Shown one piece after another: positions 18,695-27,874 of a DNA stretch of 64,000 nt. The stretch's first letter is position 1. Every line of letters starts with the position of its first letter. The notes beneath the pieces are model-generated. The model was not told the origin of the DNA and did no database searches. It saw only the letters and a program-made list of their open reading frames with translations. The stretch is from Fructilactobacillus myrtifloralis (lineage in GTDB: Bacteria; Bacillota; Bacilli; Lactobacillales; Lactobacillaceae). The stretch covers positions 434,001 to 498,000 of the forward strand of contig NZ_CP097116.1 in assembly GCF_024029335.1 (NCBI RefSeq), in the 5' to 3' direction. Both the position numbers and the translations under genes were made by a program.

Positions 18695-19351
18695 TTATAA
18701 GATTTCAACCCGGCCATCCGGATAAAACATGATGGTCGGCTGCTCGTATTTATCAGACGTCAACGTCCGATTACTGTTTGAGTTTACTCTCTCCGTTGTG
18801 TGATTGTCAAGGTTCTCCACCACGGCTTTAATCTCTGGGAACGCTTGGTAATCAGCCCCATCAAGTAACTTCGTCCAATCGGATTGGTGAGCGTACTCGA
18901 GTTGACTTTCCAACATCCCGATTAATTTTTGCCGGAACTGCTTAATCTGCATCCGGAAATCATCGGTACTTAGGGCTAAAGCAGCGGCCTTTTGGGCTTC
19001 TTGTTCGACCGTGGCTTGGGCTTTTTGCGTGGCCTCGGCTACGATTTGGTTGGCCTTGTGGCGCGCCGTCTTCAGCGTTTCCTCTGCATCAGCATCCGCC
19101 GTTTTTTTAACGTTATCCGCGGCTTCTTGGGCCACCAAGATGGACTGGTTCAACGAGCTCTTCAAATCATCATAGTAAGCCAAATCATGTTTCGTTTGCT
19201 CTAGCTCTTGTTTTAACGAGGTGTTTTCGTCTCGAAGAATTTGATAATCCTTCGTGATTTGATCCAAAAAATCATTAACCTCATCAATGTTGTAGCCCCG
19301 CATCTTGGTGCCAAATTTTTTGTTGTGAATGTCTTCTGCAGAAAGTACCAT
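18695..19351 (-). CDS. divIVA: cell-division protein DivIVA
   Basis: DivIVA binds negatively curved membrane at septa and poles and recruits division and polar factors. The 218-residue protein opens with the conserved lipid-binding N-domain ([20 protein letters not shown]). Coiled-coil segments rich in Gln, Lys, Glu and Ala follow, then a less conserved tail. It is at the end of the division cluster after ylmH, in the standard order. The TAA stop abuts the ileS leader and sits within a TATAAT sequence that may be the ileS -10. Confidence 0.94.
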   Translation of the reverse strand: MVLSAEDIHNKKFGTKMRGYNIDEVNDFLDQITKDYQILRDENTSLKQELEQTKHDLAYYDDLKSSLNQSILVAQEAADNVKKTADADAEETLKTARHKANQIVAEATQKAQATVEQEAQKAAALALSTDDFRMQIKQFRQKLIGMLESQLEYAHQSDWTKLLDGADYQAFPEIKAVVENLDNHTTERVNSNSNRTLTSDKYEQPTIMFYPDGRVEIL

Positions 19352-19363
19352 GGTAAGCCTCCA

Positions 19364-20155
19364 TCACTTGTTTTTTATCACATCAAACGCTGCTTTAATT
19401 TTGCCTTTTTTTGAAACCCCGTTCTGCTCGTCAAACTTAATTCTGCCAAACCCCCGGACGGAAATCAAATCGTGCACTGCTAGTTCATAATCAGGCTGAT
19501 CGTATGTAAACCAATTCAATCGCACCTTGCCATGCGTTACTAACGCCTTGGCCCCGGCCCGAGACATCCGAAACAGGGTTGCAATAACGACGTCCAGCCG
19601 TAACGAAGGCAACGTGACGTGGACGACCTGGCCGTCATCATGGACCGGAAGTCGTTCTGTCAGTGGCTGGGGGAGAAGCTGCACCTTCGTTCTCCCCATT
19701 TCCGTCACAGTTCGTTCGAGGTACTCCATCATCGTTAGTTGCGTGACGACTTGCCACCGACTCCCATCTGTAATCAAATCGCCAATTACGTTTCGTTCAA
19801 TTCCACTCCCGAGTAGGGCGCCGAGCACTTGACGATGTTGCAACGTAGCAAATTTGGCGGGATACTTGATTTCCAATAAGCCGAGCTCAAAATCCGTTTC
19901 GGCCGGCGTAAAATATTCCGGATACAGCAGTCCACGTTGCATCTCCGCTCCCGGATACCCTCCGTTCGCCGCAAAATACACGTCTGGTTCTCGATTAACC
20001 AACGTTTGCACCAGGTACCGTTCCCGCTCGTTTAAAAATCCCGTTAAAATGGGTCGGTACTCGGTTTGGGCTTGGGCTAACCAGTCACTGGCTTGGTGCA
20101 GAAACGGCAGTTCACTCGCCCGAAAGTGCTGGGTGACATTCGACGTTAATCCCAT
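19364..20155 (-). CDS. ylmH: YlmH family RNA-binding (S4 domain) protein
   Basis: This 263-residue protein matches YlmH, an S4-domain protein of the division cluster reported to bind RNA or ribosomes. The C-terminal S4 segment (LRLDVVIATLFRMSRAGAKA, then GKVRLNW) is clear. I start at ATG 20155, just past the ylmG stop. A TTG at 20173 would overlap ylmG by 17 bases; neither has a strong ribosome site. It lies between ylmG and divIVA as in other Firmicutes. Confidence 0.9.
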   Translation of the reverse strand: MGLTSNVTQHFRASELPFLHQASDWLAQAQTEYRPILTGFLNERERYLVQTLVNREPDVYFAANGGYPGAEMQRGLLYPEYFTPAETDFELGLLEIKYPAKFATLQHRQVLGALLGSGIERNVIGDLITDGSRWQVVTQLTMMEYLERTVTEMGRTKVQLLPQPLTERLPVHDDGQVVHVTLPSLRLDVVIATLFRMSRAGAKALVTHGKVRLNWFTYDQPDYELAVHDLISVRGFGRIKFDEQNGVSKKGKIKAAFDVIKNK

Positions 20156-20156
20156 C

Positions 20157-20438
20157 TTAACCAACCAGTCCAATTAGAAAATTAGCGATCCCGTTTACCC
20201 CTAGTTTAATGAACCAGAGGGCTAGAATTGCGAGCACGGGCGCAAAGCCAATCATCCCAATCCGGGCGAAGTTAAAGTAACTGACAAACGGGGTCACCAA
20301 GCGGGTGATGAGCTGACCTAGTTTGGACTCGCTCGCCCCGGGGAGCCAACTCATTAACGCCCACGCCACGATGAGATAGCTATAGATATCGATCAGGTAG
20401 CCCAGCGTCACTGCAATTAAACTAATTACGTTCGCCAT
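20157..20438 (-). CDS. ylmG: YggT family membrane protein YlmG
   Basis: This 93-residue protein has two hydrophobic segments (about residues 1-30 and 60-90) joined by the conserved LVTPFVSYFN-type loop of the YggT family. It is associated with division-site or nucleoid organisation, but its mechanism is unknown. Its start overlaps the sepF stop by one base. The sepF-ylmG-ylmH-divIVA order is the typical one. Confidence 0.92.
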   Translation of the reverse strand: MANVISLIAVTLGYLIDIYSYLIVAWALMSWLPGASESKLGQLITRLVTPFVSYFNFARIGMIGFAPVLAILALWFIKLGVNGIANFLIGLVG

Positions 20439-20848
20439 TACTTCTTCTCCGACCGATCGTAAAATTGATTCTTAACGTCCCCGTTAACAACGTAGTTTTG
20501 GGGAGCGCAGAGATAGACCTTCTCATCAATTTGTTGCAAGTTCCCCTCAATGGCGTACACGGTCCCACTTACAAAGTCGACAATCCGGCGAATCGTCGTA
20601 CTGTCAACGTTTTCCATCCGAATTAACACGGCATCCCCGTTGATCAACTTCTTCGAAATGTTTTTGGCATCCGCAAAAATTCGGGGTTCAACGATGTTAA
20701 TTTTACTGTCTGGAAGCCGGTTATCATTCATTGGTAAGACCTTTCGGGGGTTAACCTTGACCGATTGCGGATTTGCATCTTGGGGGTAACGCTCCTGATC
20801 AGTTTCCTCACTAGCCCCAAAAAAGTTATTAAAAATACCCTTTGCCAT
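20438..20848 (-). CDS. sepF: cell-division protein SepF
   Basis: SepF bundles FtsZ filaments and tethers them to the membrane. The 136-residue protein begins with the short amphipathic membrane helix (MAKGIFNNFFG). A variable linker and the SepF core (IVEPRIFADAKNISKKLING onward) with VDFVSGTVYAIEG follow. It lies 20 bases after ftsZ, normal for the cluster. Confidence 0.95.
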   Translation of the reverse strand: MAKGIFNNFFGASEETDQERYPQDANPQSVKVNPRKVLPMNDNRLPDSKINIVEPRIFADAKNISKKLINGDAVLIRMENVDSTTIRRIVDFVSGTVYAIEGNLQQIDEKVYLCAPQNYVVNGDVKNQFYDRSEKK

Positions 20849-20867
20849 CGGTGTTCACCCTTTCTTT

Positions 20868-22091
20868 TTATTGATTCCGATATTTAAAGTTAAACGGCGG
20901 AATATCATCATTTTGATCGTCATCATCCTGTTGATTACCGGCGTTAAATGGTTCAAATTCCTGTTTTTCAACGTTTTGGAAGCGTTGGTCTGGTTCGGCA
21001 CGGTGACTTGGTTCCGCACTTTGACTCGGAGCCCGATCTGGTTGCACGACCTGACTAGCTTCATTCGGTTGAACCACCGTTTCACTCGAACGCGTTGCAC
21101 TTTGAATGCTCTGGACGTCCGTAATGTCACTAGAATCATCATCAATTCCAGTTGCAATCACGGAAACGCGGATTTCGTCGCCCATGTTTTCGTCGATAGA
21201 CGTCCCAAAGATGATGTTTGTATCATCAGAAGTAGCATCGCGAATGATGTTCGCCGCATCTTGCGCTTCGAAGATTCCAAGGTCCGGACCACCGGTAATG
21301 TTTAACAAGACCTGGCGAGCTCCGTCTATGGAAACCTCTAACAGCGGTGAATTAATGGCCTTCTTCGTTGCTTCTGCAGCCCGGTTCTCACCGTTTGCAG
21401 AGCCCACGCCCATTAAAGCGGTTCCCTTATCCTTCATGATGGTCGTAACGTCTGCAAAGTCCAAGTTCACGTACCCAGGGCGCGTAATTAAATCAGAAAT
21501 CCCTTGCACACCCTGCCGTAAAACGTTATCAGCGTCGTGTAACGCCCCTAAAAAGGAGGTCTTTTTGTCAGCCATTTCTAACACTTGATTATTTGAAATT
21601 ACAACCATCGTGTCCACGTTTTGTTTGAGCGCGGCGAGGCCTTCGCTGGCGTTATGTGCCCGGGCTGGTCCTTCAAAGGTAAAGGGCCGGGTAACGACGG
21701 CCACCGTCAGGGCCCCCGCTTGTTTCGCAATCTTAGCAATGATGGGCGCCGCTCCGTTCCCGGTTCCGCCACCCATTCCGGCCGTCACGAAGACCATGTC
21801 AGCGCCCTTGAGCGCATTCGTAATGTCTTCTTGACTTTCTTCGGCGGCTTTCGCTCCCACTTCGGGATTAGAGCCCGCCCCGAGTCCCTTGGTCAGCTTA
21901 GGACCTAGGTTAATTTTTGTTTCCGCCTTAGAAGCATCCAGGGCCTGCACGTCGGTATTAGCGGCGATAAATTCAACCCCTTCAACCCCGTCTTCAATCA
22001 TCCGGTTCACAGCATTGTTACCACCACCACCAACACCAATTACCTTGATGCTGGCGCCAGTTCCTGCATTTTGATCCATTGCGTAATCCAT
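20868..22091 (-). CDS. ftsZ: cell-division GTPase FtsZ
   Basis: FtsZ is the tubulin-like GTPase that forms the division ring. The 407-residue protein has [13 protein letters not shown] (about 19-31) and the tubulin signature at 107-113. The latter reads GGGTGNG rather than the common GGGTGTG. The T7-loop region NLDFADV is intact. The long acidic, Gln-rich linker after about residue 325 ends in a conserved-tail peptide [13 protein letters not shown] that differs from the usual IP-x-FL core. It follows ftsA by 18 bases. Confidence 0.97.
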   Translation of the reverse strand: MDYAMDQNAGTGASIKVIGVGGGGNNAVNRMIEDGVEGVEFIAANTDVQALDASKAETKINLGPKLTKGLGAGSNPEVGAKAAEESQEDITNALKGADMVFVTAGMGGGTGNGAAPIIAKIAKQAGALTVAVVTRPFTFEGPARAHNASEGLAALKQNVDTMVVISNNQVLEMADKKTSFLGALHDADNVLRQGVQGISDLITRPGYVNLDFADVTTIMKDKGTALMGVGSANGENRAAEATKKAINSPLLEVSIDGARQVLLNITGGPDLGIFEAQDAANIIRDATSDDTNIIFGTSIDENMGDEIRVSVIATGIDDDSSDITDVQSIQSATRSSETVVQPNEASQVVQPDRAPSQSAEPSHRAEPDQRFQNVEKQEFEPFNAGNQQDDDDQNDDIPPFNFKYRNQ

Positions 22092-22109
22092 CCTTTTTAC
22101 CCTCCGTGG

Positions 22110-23459
22110 TTATTCAAAGAAATTCTTGAAAGAGAAATTAAAGCCATTCTTTTTCCGTTGTTTGGGTTCTTTTGGTTGCTTGCGCCGGGAAAAGAGCGAG
22201 AGTCCGCCTTCCTCCTCCTCGGCTGGAGCAGGAGCTTGGTATTGGTCAGTAGCGGGCTGCTCCGTCGCTTGGTCAGCCTGACTCGGTAGCGGTGCGTCCA
22301 CCGAGAAAACGGTGCGAATCACTTGATCAACATCGCTTAACCCGGTTGCATAGTTTACTAACGCTAGTCCCAACGCAAAGGACGGGTGTCGTAGTCCCAT
22401 TTTATCGGGAATGTACACCCGCACGTTCATACCGAACGTGTTGGCGGCTAATTCCGCCAACTTAGGCATGGAAGCAACCCCACCAGTCAATACGATTCCG
22501 CCAGGCATGCCTAGGGCATTGGCAGCGGTAAGTTTATCCTTTAGGCGACCCAGAATTTGATCCAACCGGGCTTCAATAATCTCAGCTAACAACTTTTCGT
22601 TCACCTTTTGGGGTTGACTCTGTCCGACCACTTCAACCGGAAATTCGTTATCAGCCACTGCCGCTTGCGCGTCGGCAATTCCATATTCCCGTTTGATACT
22701 TTCAGCATCCTTTAGCGACGTATTTAAAACGGAGGAAATGTCCTTCGTGATGTATTGACCCCCTTCGTGATCAACATCAATGTACTTCAATTCATTATCA
22801 TGAATCACGGCTGCCGTCGACTGACCACCCCCTAAATCAAGGAGAATGGTCCCAAAGTCTTGCTCTGAATCTGACAGGATGGTCTTACCCTCAGCTTCGG
22901 CACCGACCACTAGTTGGTCAATCGTAACCCCGGCTTGGGTAACAGCTTTGCGGACGTTGTGAATAATGGTCTTTGGACCAGTAATCACTCGGCCCACTAG
23001 TTCCAACCGCGAGCCAACCATCCCCCGGGGATCTGCAATTCCATCAAAATCATCAATTTTAAACTCCTCGGGAATTAAGTTGACCACTTCGCGTTCCTGG
23101 GGCAAGTTACTTGAAATCGCCGTCCGGGCGACCTCCATGATGTCCTGGTTGTCAATCTCATTTGCTTGGTCTTGTAAGCTAATCATTCCTGAACAACGAT
23201 CAATACTTATCAAGTCCGCCGGCAAGCCCACGACCACACTACTAATTTCGACTCCCGACTTAGTTTCCGCCTGATCGAGCGTCTTGCGAATGGCTTGTGC
23301 AGCCTTCTCAATGTCAACAATAATGCCACGACTGACGCCTGCAGATGGTTCATTGCCCACGCCAATCACATTCGTTTGCCCATCGATGGTCTGCGCTACA
23401 ATTGCTTTAATTGAAGTGGTCCCAATGTCTAGGCCAACGTAAATATCCGATTCGTTCAT
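22110..23459 (-). CDS. ftsA: cell-division protein FtsA
   Basis: FtsA is the actin-like ATPase that anchors FtsZ to the membrane. The 449-residue protein has the phosphate-1 loop VGLDIGTTSIKA, the phosphate-2 region LLDLGGGQSTAA and the adenosine motif GIVLTGGVASMP. The amphipathic membrane-targeting helix is at the end (KKNGFNFSFKNFFE). A Pro/Gln/Ala linker precedes it. It carries its own likely promoter upstream (23517-23527) and is cotranscribed with ftsZ. Confidence 0.96.
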   Translation of the reverse strand: MNESDIYVGLDIGTTSIKAIVAQTIDGQTNVIGVGNEPSAGVSRGIIVDIEKAAQAIRKTLDQAETKSGVEISSVVVGLPADLISIDRCSGMISLQDQANEIDNQDIMEVARTAISSNLPQEREVVNLIPEEFKIDDFDGIADPRGMVGSRLELVGRVITGPKTIIHNVRKAVTQAGVTIDQLVVGAEAEGKTILSDSEQDFGTILLDLGGGQSTAAVIHDNELKYIDVDHEGGQYITKDISSVLNTSLKDAESIKREYGIADAQAAVADNEFPVEVVGQSQPQKVNEKLLAEIIEARLDQILGRLKDKLTAANALGMPGGIVLTGGVASMPKLAELAANTFGMNVRVYIPDKMGLRHPSFALGLALVNYATGLSDVDQVIRTVFSVDAPLPSQADQATEQPATDQYQAPAPAEEEEGGLSLFSRRKQPKEPKQRKKNGFNFSFKNFFE

Positions 23460-23516
23460 AATGCGGAGCCTCCCGATTACTTGTTAATACTGCTCGTTGT
23501 TAGTTAATATTTGTTA

Positions 23517-23527
23517 TCAGTCTACCA
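23517..23527 (-). promoter_or_regulatory. extended -10 promoter element before ftsA
   Basis: On the minus strand TGGTAGACTGA supplies TG-N-TAGACT, an extended -10, 58 bases before the ftsA start. The same 11 bases occur before mraZ (31825-31835). No clear -35 is visible. Confidence 0.5.
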
Positions 23528-23555
23528 TATAAAGCCAAAAATGAGAAAGCGCGAC

Positions 23556-24356
23556 CTAATTTAAGGGGGTCGCATACGCCCCAAATTCCATATTAAGCAC
23601 ACTTGGTTGCTTCAAAGTTGGTTTGAGCTGGGGATAATAGGCCAGTTGCTTGGCCAGCTGGTTCGTAAACGTGACCACCTGGTTCCCATCGCGCATCTGT
23701 AACCGGACTTTTTCCATTCCTGGTTGACTGGGTTCTTGGTGGATGGTTTGAATCTCTGCGACCACGTTCGGAGCAAGCTTTCCCAACTGCCGCCCGATTA
23801 GCTGCAGCTGGGAGCGCTGCTTAATCCCCTGAATGACGCAGGTTCGCCGTTGATCAACCCGCTTGGTTGCTTGATGTGCAATCTTACCAGAGGAGTACAG
23901 GCCGTGAAAAACCCGCTGGTGTTCAATCATCGCTAGTGGTTTTTCCAGTTGCACCTGGATTTGCACCCGGGTGCCCGTCGTCTGAATGTTGACCCGCTTA
24001 ACCTTGTCATTTTGCTGTTGCAACTGCCGTTCTAAATCAGACCGCTTGCTCCGCACCACTTGCAAATTATCGCCTGGTTGCACCGGCAGTTGCTGGGGAA
24101 GCTGGTTGCGGGCCGGTTGGGGCGTAACCTGTACCGTTTGCACCCGACTGGCTGGCGAAGCTAAGTACCCAAAGTACAGACAACCACTGAGTAACCCCAC
24201 CAGTAACGGAACGGCCACCCGCACGGTATTATGCCAGCGGCGGCGCTTGATGGCTCGATTTTTGCGACCCACCCGTAACCGGCGGTTTTGCCATTTTTGG
24301 ACGTGATCGGCCTGTAGTTGTGCGGTGAGGCGCTGATCTTGCTCTTTTTCATCCAT
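23556..24356 (-). CDS. divIB: cell-division protein DivIB/FtsQ
   Basis: This 266-residue bitopic membrane protein has a basic cytoplasmic N-terminus (about 45 residues). One membrane segment follows near residues 48-68 (VAVPLLVGLLSGCLYFGYLA), then an extracellular POTRA and beta domain. DivIB/FtsQ, with FtsL and DivIC, regulates the septal synthase. Its location between murG and ftsA is the expected one. Sequence is poorly conserved in this family, so the call rests on topology and order. Confidence 0.88.
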   Translation of the reverse strand: MDEKEQDQRLTAQLQADHVQKWQNRRLRVGRKNRAIKRRRWHNTVRVAVPLLVGLLSGCLYFGYLASPASRVQTVQVTPQPARNQLPQQLPVQPGDNLQVVRSKRSDLERQLQQQNDKVKRVNIQTTGTRVQIQVQLEKPLAMIEHQRVFHGLYSSGKIAHQATKRVDQRRTCVIQGIKQRSQLQLIGRQLGKLAPNVVAEIQTIHQEPSQPGMEKVRLQMRDGNQVVTFTNQLAKQLAYYPQLKPTLKQPSVLNMEFGAYATPLN

Positions 24357-24371
24357 GGTATTGGTCCTTGC

Positions 24372-25478
24372 TTATTGGTGGTGCATTTGAATCGCTTCGC
24401 GACACACGTCAAGTAACCGATCGGCAGCATCCGGAACGCCCATTTTTTTGGCATTCTGTGCCATTGTTTGGCGTTGATCCGGATGGTTCATCAGTTGATC
24501 AACCTTACTTAATAACGACGGTGCACTCAAATCCGCTTCCGTTTCCAGCAAAGCAGCGTGCTGCTTAACCAAGCTCATCGCATTCTTCGTTTGGTGATCG
24601 GCCGTTACGTACGGACTTGGAATCAAGATTGAGGGAATCCCATCGGCTGTAATTTCAGCTAGGCTCGTGGCCCCCGCCCGTCCCACAATCAAAGCGACCT
24701 TAGGCAGCACCTCAGGCATGTTATTAATGTACGGCAGCACCTTGACGTTCGCGTTAATGGGCACCTTTTTTAACTGTTCCATGACTTCTTCATACCGTCG
24801 TTCTCCGGTTACAAAGACCACCTGGTAATCACGGTCATTAAACTTCGGAATGGCGGCCACCATCGCTTGATTTAACTTAAGTGCTCCCTGGCTACCCCCA
24901 AAGACAAGAACCGTTGGCGTTTCAGCTTGTAACCCCAGTTCGGTCCAACTAAACTGACTGTGAACTTCGGCCACTTGCTGGGCCCGGGGATTCCCCGTAA
25001 ACACCACTTTAGCGGCTGGAAACTGGGCGCGGGCTTCTGGGAATGAAATCCCAATCTTATCAACGTAGCGACTCAAAAACTTGTTGGTCCAGCCGACCAC
25101 GCTATTTTGTTCGTGAATAACCGTGGGAATTCCCATTTTAGCAGCGGCATAGACCACTGCTCCGGAAACATACCCCCCGGTTCCAACTACAACGTCCGGT
25201 TGAAACGTTTTAATCATTCGTTTGGCAGTCCGGACACTCTGCAAAAAGAGATAGACCGTTTCAAAGTTATAAAGGGAAAACAACTTGCGCTTAAATCCCT
25301 GAATCTTTAACTCCCGAAAGGCAATTCCCTTTTGCGGAACAATCTGTTTCTCTAGTCCCCGTTCGGAACCCACGTAGAGCACTTGGGCGTCTTTATCTTG
25401 GCGCTGCAAGTCTGCAACGAGGGCTAACGCGGGATAAATGTGGCCACCAGTGCCACCGCCAGAGATCATCATTTTCAT
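24372..25478 (-). CDS. murG: lipid II synthase MurG
   Basis: MurG transfers GlcNAc from UDP-GlcNAc to lipid I at the inner membrane face, giving lipid II. The 368-residue GT28 enzyme has the N-terminal GGGTGGHIYPALA loop, GTGGYVSG, HEQNSVVG and FGGSQGA. The UDP-sugar-binding stretch VGRAGATSLAEI is near the C-terminus. It is three bases from murD, a tight operon. Confidence 0.97.
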   Translation of the reverse strand: MKMMISGGGTGGHIYPALALVADLQRQDKDAQVLYVGSERGLEKQIVPQKGIAFRELKIQGFKRKLFSLYNFETVYLFLQSVRTAKRMIKTFQPDVVVGTGGYVSGAVVYAAAKMGIPTVIHEQNSVVGWTNKFLSRYVDKIGISFPEARAQFPAAKVVFTGNPRAQQVAEVHSQFSWTELGLQAETPTVLVFGGSQGALKLNQAMVAAIPKFNDRDYQVVFVTGERRYEEVMEQLKKVPINANVKVLPYINNMPEVLPKVALIVGRAGATSLAEITADGIPSILIPSPYVTADHQTKNAMSLVKQHAALLETEADLSAPSLLSKVDQLMNHPDQRQTMAQNAKKMGVPDAADRLLDVCREAIQMHHQ

Positions 25479-25480
25479 TA

Positions 25481-26857
25481 CTATTTTCCCTCCTGTTTGC
25501 CGGTTAAGCGTTCGACGTCGCTAATAAAGCGATCGCCACGTTCTTCATAGTTCGTAAACTGATCCCAGCTGGCATTCGCAGGTGAGAGTAAAATCACATC
25601 TCCAGGCCGACTTAACTGGTAGGCAGCTGGAACGGCTTCATCTAAATTCGCAACCACCTGGATCTCGCTCACCCCAGCCGCTTGCCCGGCTTGTTTTAGT
25701 AAATCTGCCGTTTCTCCAAAGACAACGAGGGCCCGAACGTGGTCATGCAACTCCGGTTCGAGCTTTTCAAACGTATAGCCCCGGTCTAACCCACCGGCAA
25801 TTAATACCACTGGTTGGTGCATTCCGGCAAGGGCCATCTGGGTGGCCTCAATGTCAGTGGCCTTGGAATCATTGTAAAAGTCCCGGTCATTGGCACTTAA
25901 GACGAATTGATTCCGATGACGTACCCCGCCAAAGGTGCGGAGTACTTCAACAATTGTTTCGGTTGCAACCCCAGATAGTTTAGCAACTGCAATTGCTGCT
26001 AGTGCGTTTTCAACGTTTGGTTCGCCGGTCACCCGCATGTCAGCGGTTTTCATAATCAATTCATCGCGAAAATACAACTTCCCATTACGTTGGTACGCGC
26101 CATCTTCATACTTCCCCTGGGCGGAAAACGGAACCACCATGGCGGCACTTTGTTGACTCAATTTGCGCCACTCTGGTTGATCAAAATTCATTACCAGAAA
26201 GTCATCGGCGGTTTGGTTTTTCGTAATCTGCAGCTTGGCAGCGACGTAGTTCGCCCGGGTTCCGTGGTAATCCAAGTGATTAGCATAAATATTCGTAATT
26301 ACAGCAATGTGGGGATGGAGGGTCGGCACGCCTAACAGCATGAAACTCGAAAGTTCCATGACAATGTCGTCGTTGGCCGTTGCCTGTTGCGCCACCTGTG
26401 TGGCCGGAATCCCAATGTTTCCAGCGCGATACGACGTTCCCTGCGGATTCCCCGCCGCCAGCATGTCCGTAATCATGGTGGTCGTAGTGGTCTTACCGTT
26501 ACTTCCAGTTACGGCCACGATCGGCGCACTGGCAATTTCTGCTGCGAGTTCGACCTCACAAATAATGGGAATCTGCTTTTGCAGCGCCGCTTGAACCAGA
26601 GGCACTGAATAGGGAATCCCTGGGTTTTTGACCATCACGTCGGCATTTTCTACCAACGAGACTGGCGACTCACCGGCAACCACCTGAACTCCGGCCGCCA
26701 CCAGTTGCTGATAATCAGCAATTTCTGCAGCCGGTTTCGCATCCGTGAGCGTGACGTGGGCCCCCAATTTCACCAATAATAGCGCTGCGTTGGTCCCACT
26801 CATTCCAGCTCCAAACACAAGCACCTGTTTATCTTGATAAGTATTAATCTTTCGCAT
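25481..26857 (-). CDS. murD: UDP-N-acetylmuramoylalanine--D-glutamate ligase
   Basis: MurD adds D-Glu to UDP-MurNAc-L-Ala with ATP. The 458-residue Mur ligase has an N-terminal nucleotide-binding fold (VLVFGAGMSGTNAA). The ATP loop VTGSNGKTTTTTM lies around residues 115-127. RHRNQFV and the C-terminal ligase domain with YNDSKATD follow. It stands between mraY and murG as usual; murC is not in this window. Confidence 0.97.
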   Translation of the reverse strand: MRKINTYQDKQVLVFGAGMSGTNAALLLVKLGAHVTLTDAKPAAEIADYQQLVAAGVQVVAGESPVSLVENADVMVKNPGIPYSVPLVQAALQKQIPIICEVELAAEIASAPIVAVTGSNGKTTTTTMITDMLAAGNPQGTSYRAGNIGIPATQVAQQATANDDIVMELSSFMLLGVPTLHPHIAVITNIYANHLDYHGTRANYVAAKLQITKNQTADDFLVMNFDQPEWRKLSQQSAAMVVPFSAQGKYEDGAYQRNGKLYFRDELIMKTADMRVTGEPNVENALAAIAVAKLSGVATETIVEVLRTFGGVRHRNQFVLSANDRDFYNDSKATDIEATQMALAGMHQPVVLIAGGLDRGYTFEKLEPELHDHVRALVVFGETADLLKQAGQAAGVSEIQVVANLDEAVPAAYQLSRPGDVILLSPANASWDQFTNYEERGDRFISDVERLTGKQEGK

Positions 26858-26870
26858 CTGCCGCTCCTAC

Positions 26871-27836
26871 CTAAATCATTGCTAACACGCCGGTTATAGC
26901 CGTAAATAAACCAACGGCCCAAAATACGAGGTCGATTTTCCATTCACTCCAGCCCATCATCTCGAAACTGTGGTGAATCGGAGTCATTTTAAAGATTCGT
27001 TTTCCGGTCAGCCGGAACGAACCTACTTGTAAAATGACACTCAAGGTTTCCAACACAAACACGAGTCCAACCCACAACAGTGATAATTCGTGGTGAAGCA
27101 AAATGGAAACGGCTGCGAGGGCCGCTCCCAATGCTAAGGAGCCCATGTCACCCATAAAGATTTGCGCGGGCTTGTGGTTAAAAATTAAGAAGGCTAACAC
27201 TGCACCTACGACAGCCCAGCAAAACAGTTCGACTTCGTACTGTCCCTGAACTTGGGCAACAATTCCGTACGCGGCAAATGCAATCGCACTTAACCCACTG
27301 ACCAAGCCATCTAAGCCATCGGTCAGGTTAACTGCGTTGGAAAACCCGGTTAACCAGATTACCACAAACACGACGTAGAGCAAGCCGAGGCTGATTTCTC
27401 CGGCGCCCATAAAGCGCAACGACATTGGAAAGCCAGCGACGTAGTAACCGGCCGCAAACACGAGGGAACCAAAAACCTGCAGGGCAAATTTTTGCCACGC
27501 CTTAAACCCTTCGTTTTGGCGCCGAAACAGTTTAATACTGTCGTCCCACATCCCGATTAACCCAAAGAACAGCAACACAAACAGTAAAATCAACAGAATC
27601 GAAGTCAATTGGTGGGTGAAAATCCCAATTACGACCCCCGTTAAAATAATGGCGGTCACAAATCCGAGGCCTCCCATAGTGGGGGTTCCGCTCTTCTTTT
27701 CGTGCCAACTGGGGCCCTCTTCTCGAATCATCTGGCCCTCTTTGTTGGCGCGAAAGTATTTAATTAACACGGGCGTAAACCCGAGCGTTAAACAAAAACC
27801 CATCACGAGGGGAATCAATCCATCCGTTATTTCCAT
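26871..27836 (-). CDS. mraY: phospho-N-acetylmuramoyl-pentapeptide transferase
   Basis: MraY moves phospho-MurNAc-pentapeptide onto undecaprenyl phosphate, making lipid I. The 321-residue polytopic protein shows about ten membrane segments. Family signatures are [25 protein letters not shown] (Mg2+ and substrate Asp residues) and a His-rich loop TPIHHSFE. The order pbp2B-mraY-murD is typical. Confidence 0.97.
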   Translation of the reverse strand: MEITDGLIPLVMGFCLTLGFTPVLIKYFRANKEGQMIREEGPSWHEKKSGTPTMGGLGFVTAIILTGVVIGIFTHQLTSILLILLFVLLFFGLIGMWDDSIKLFRRQNEGFKAWQKFALQVFGSLVFAAGYYVAGFPMSLRFMGAGEISLGLLYVVFVVIWLTGFSNAVNLTDGLDGLVSGLSAIAFAAYGIVAQVQGQYEVELFCWAVVGAVLAFLIFNHKPAQIFMGDMGSLALGAALAAVSILLHHELSLLWVGLVFVLETLSVILQVGSFRLTGKRIFKMTPIHHSFEMMGWSEWKIDLVFWAVGLFTAITGVLAMI

Positions 27837-27874
27837 TGCTTTCCATTCCTTTCTTGTTCTGTTCGTTATTAACG

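Noticed and set aside
18475-18717. 81-residue N-terminal extension of IleRS
   Set aside because: The stretch is the T-box leader with specifier, T-box and terminator; the true start has AGGAGG at 18474.
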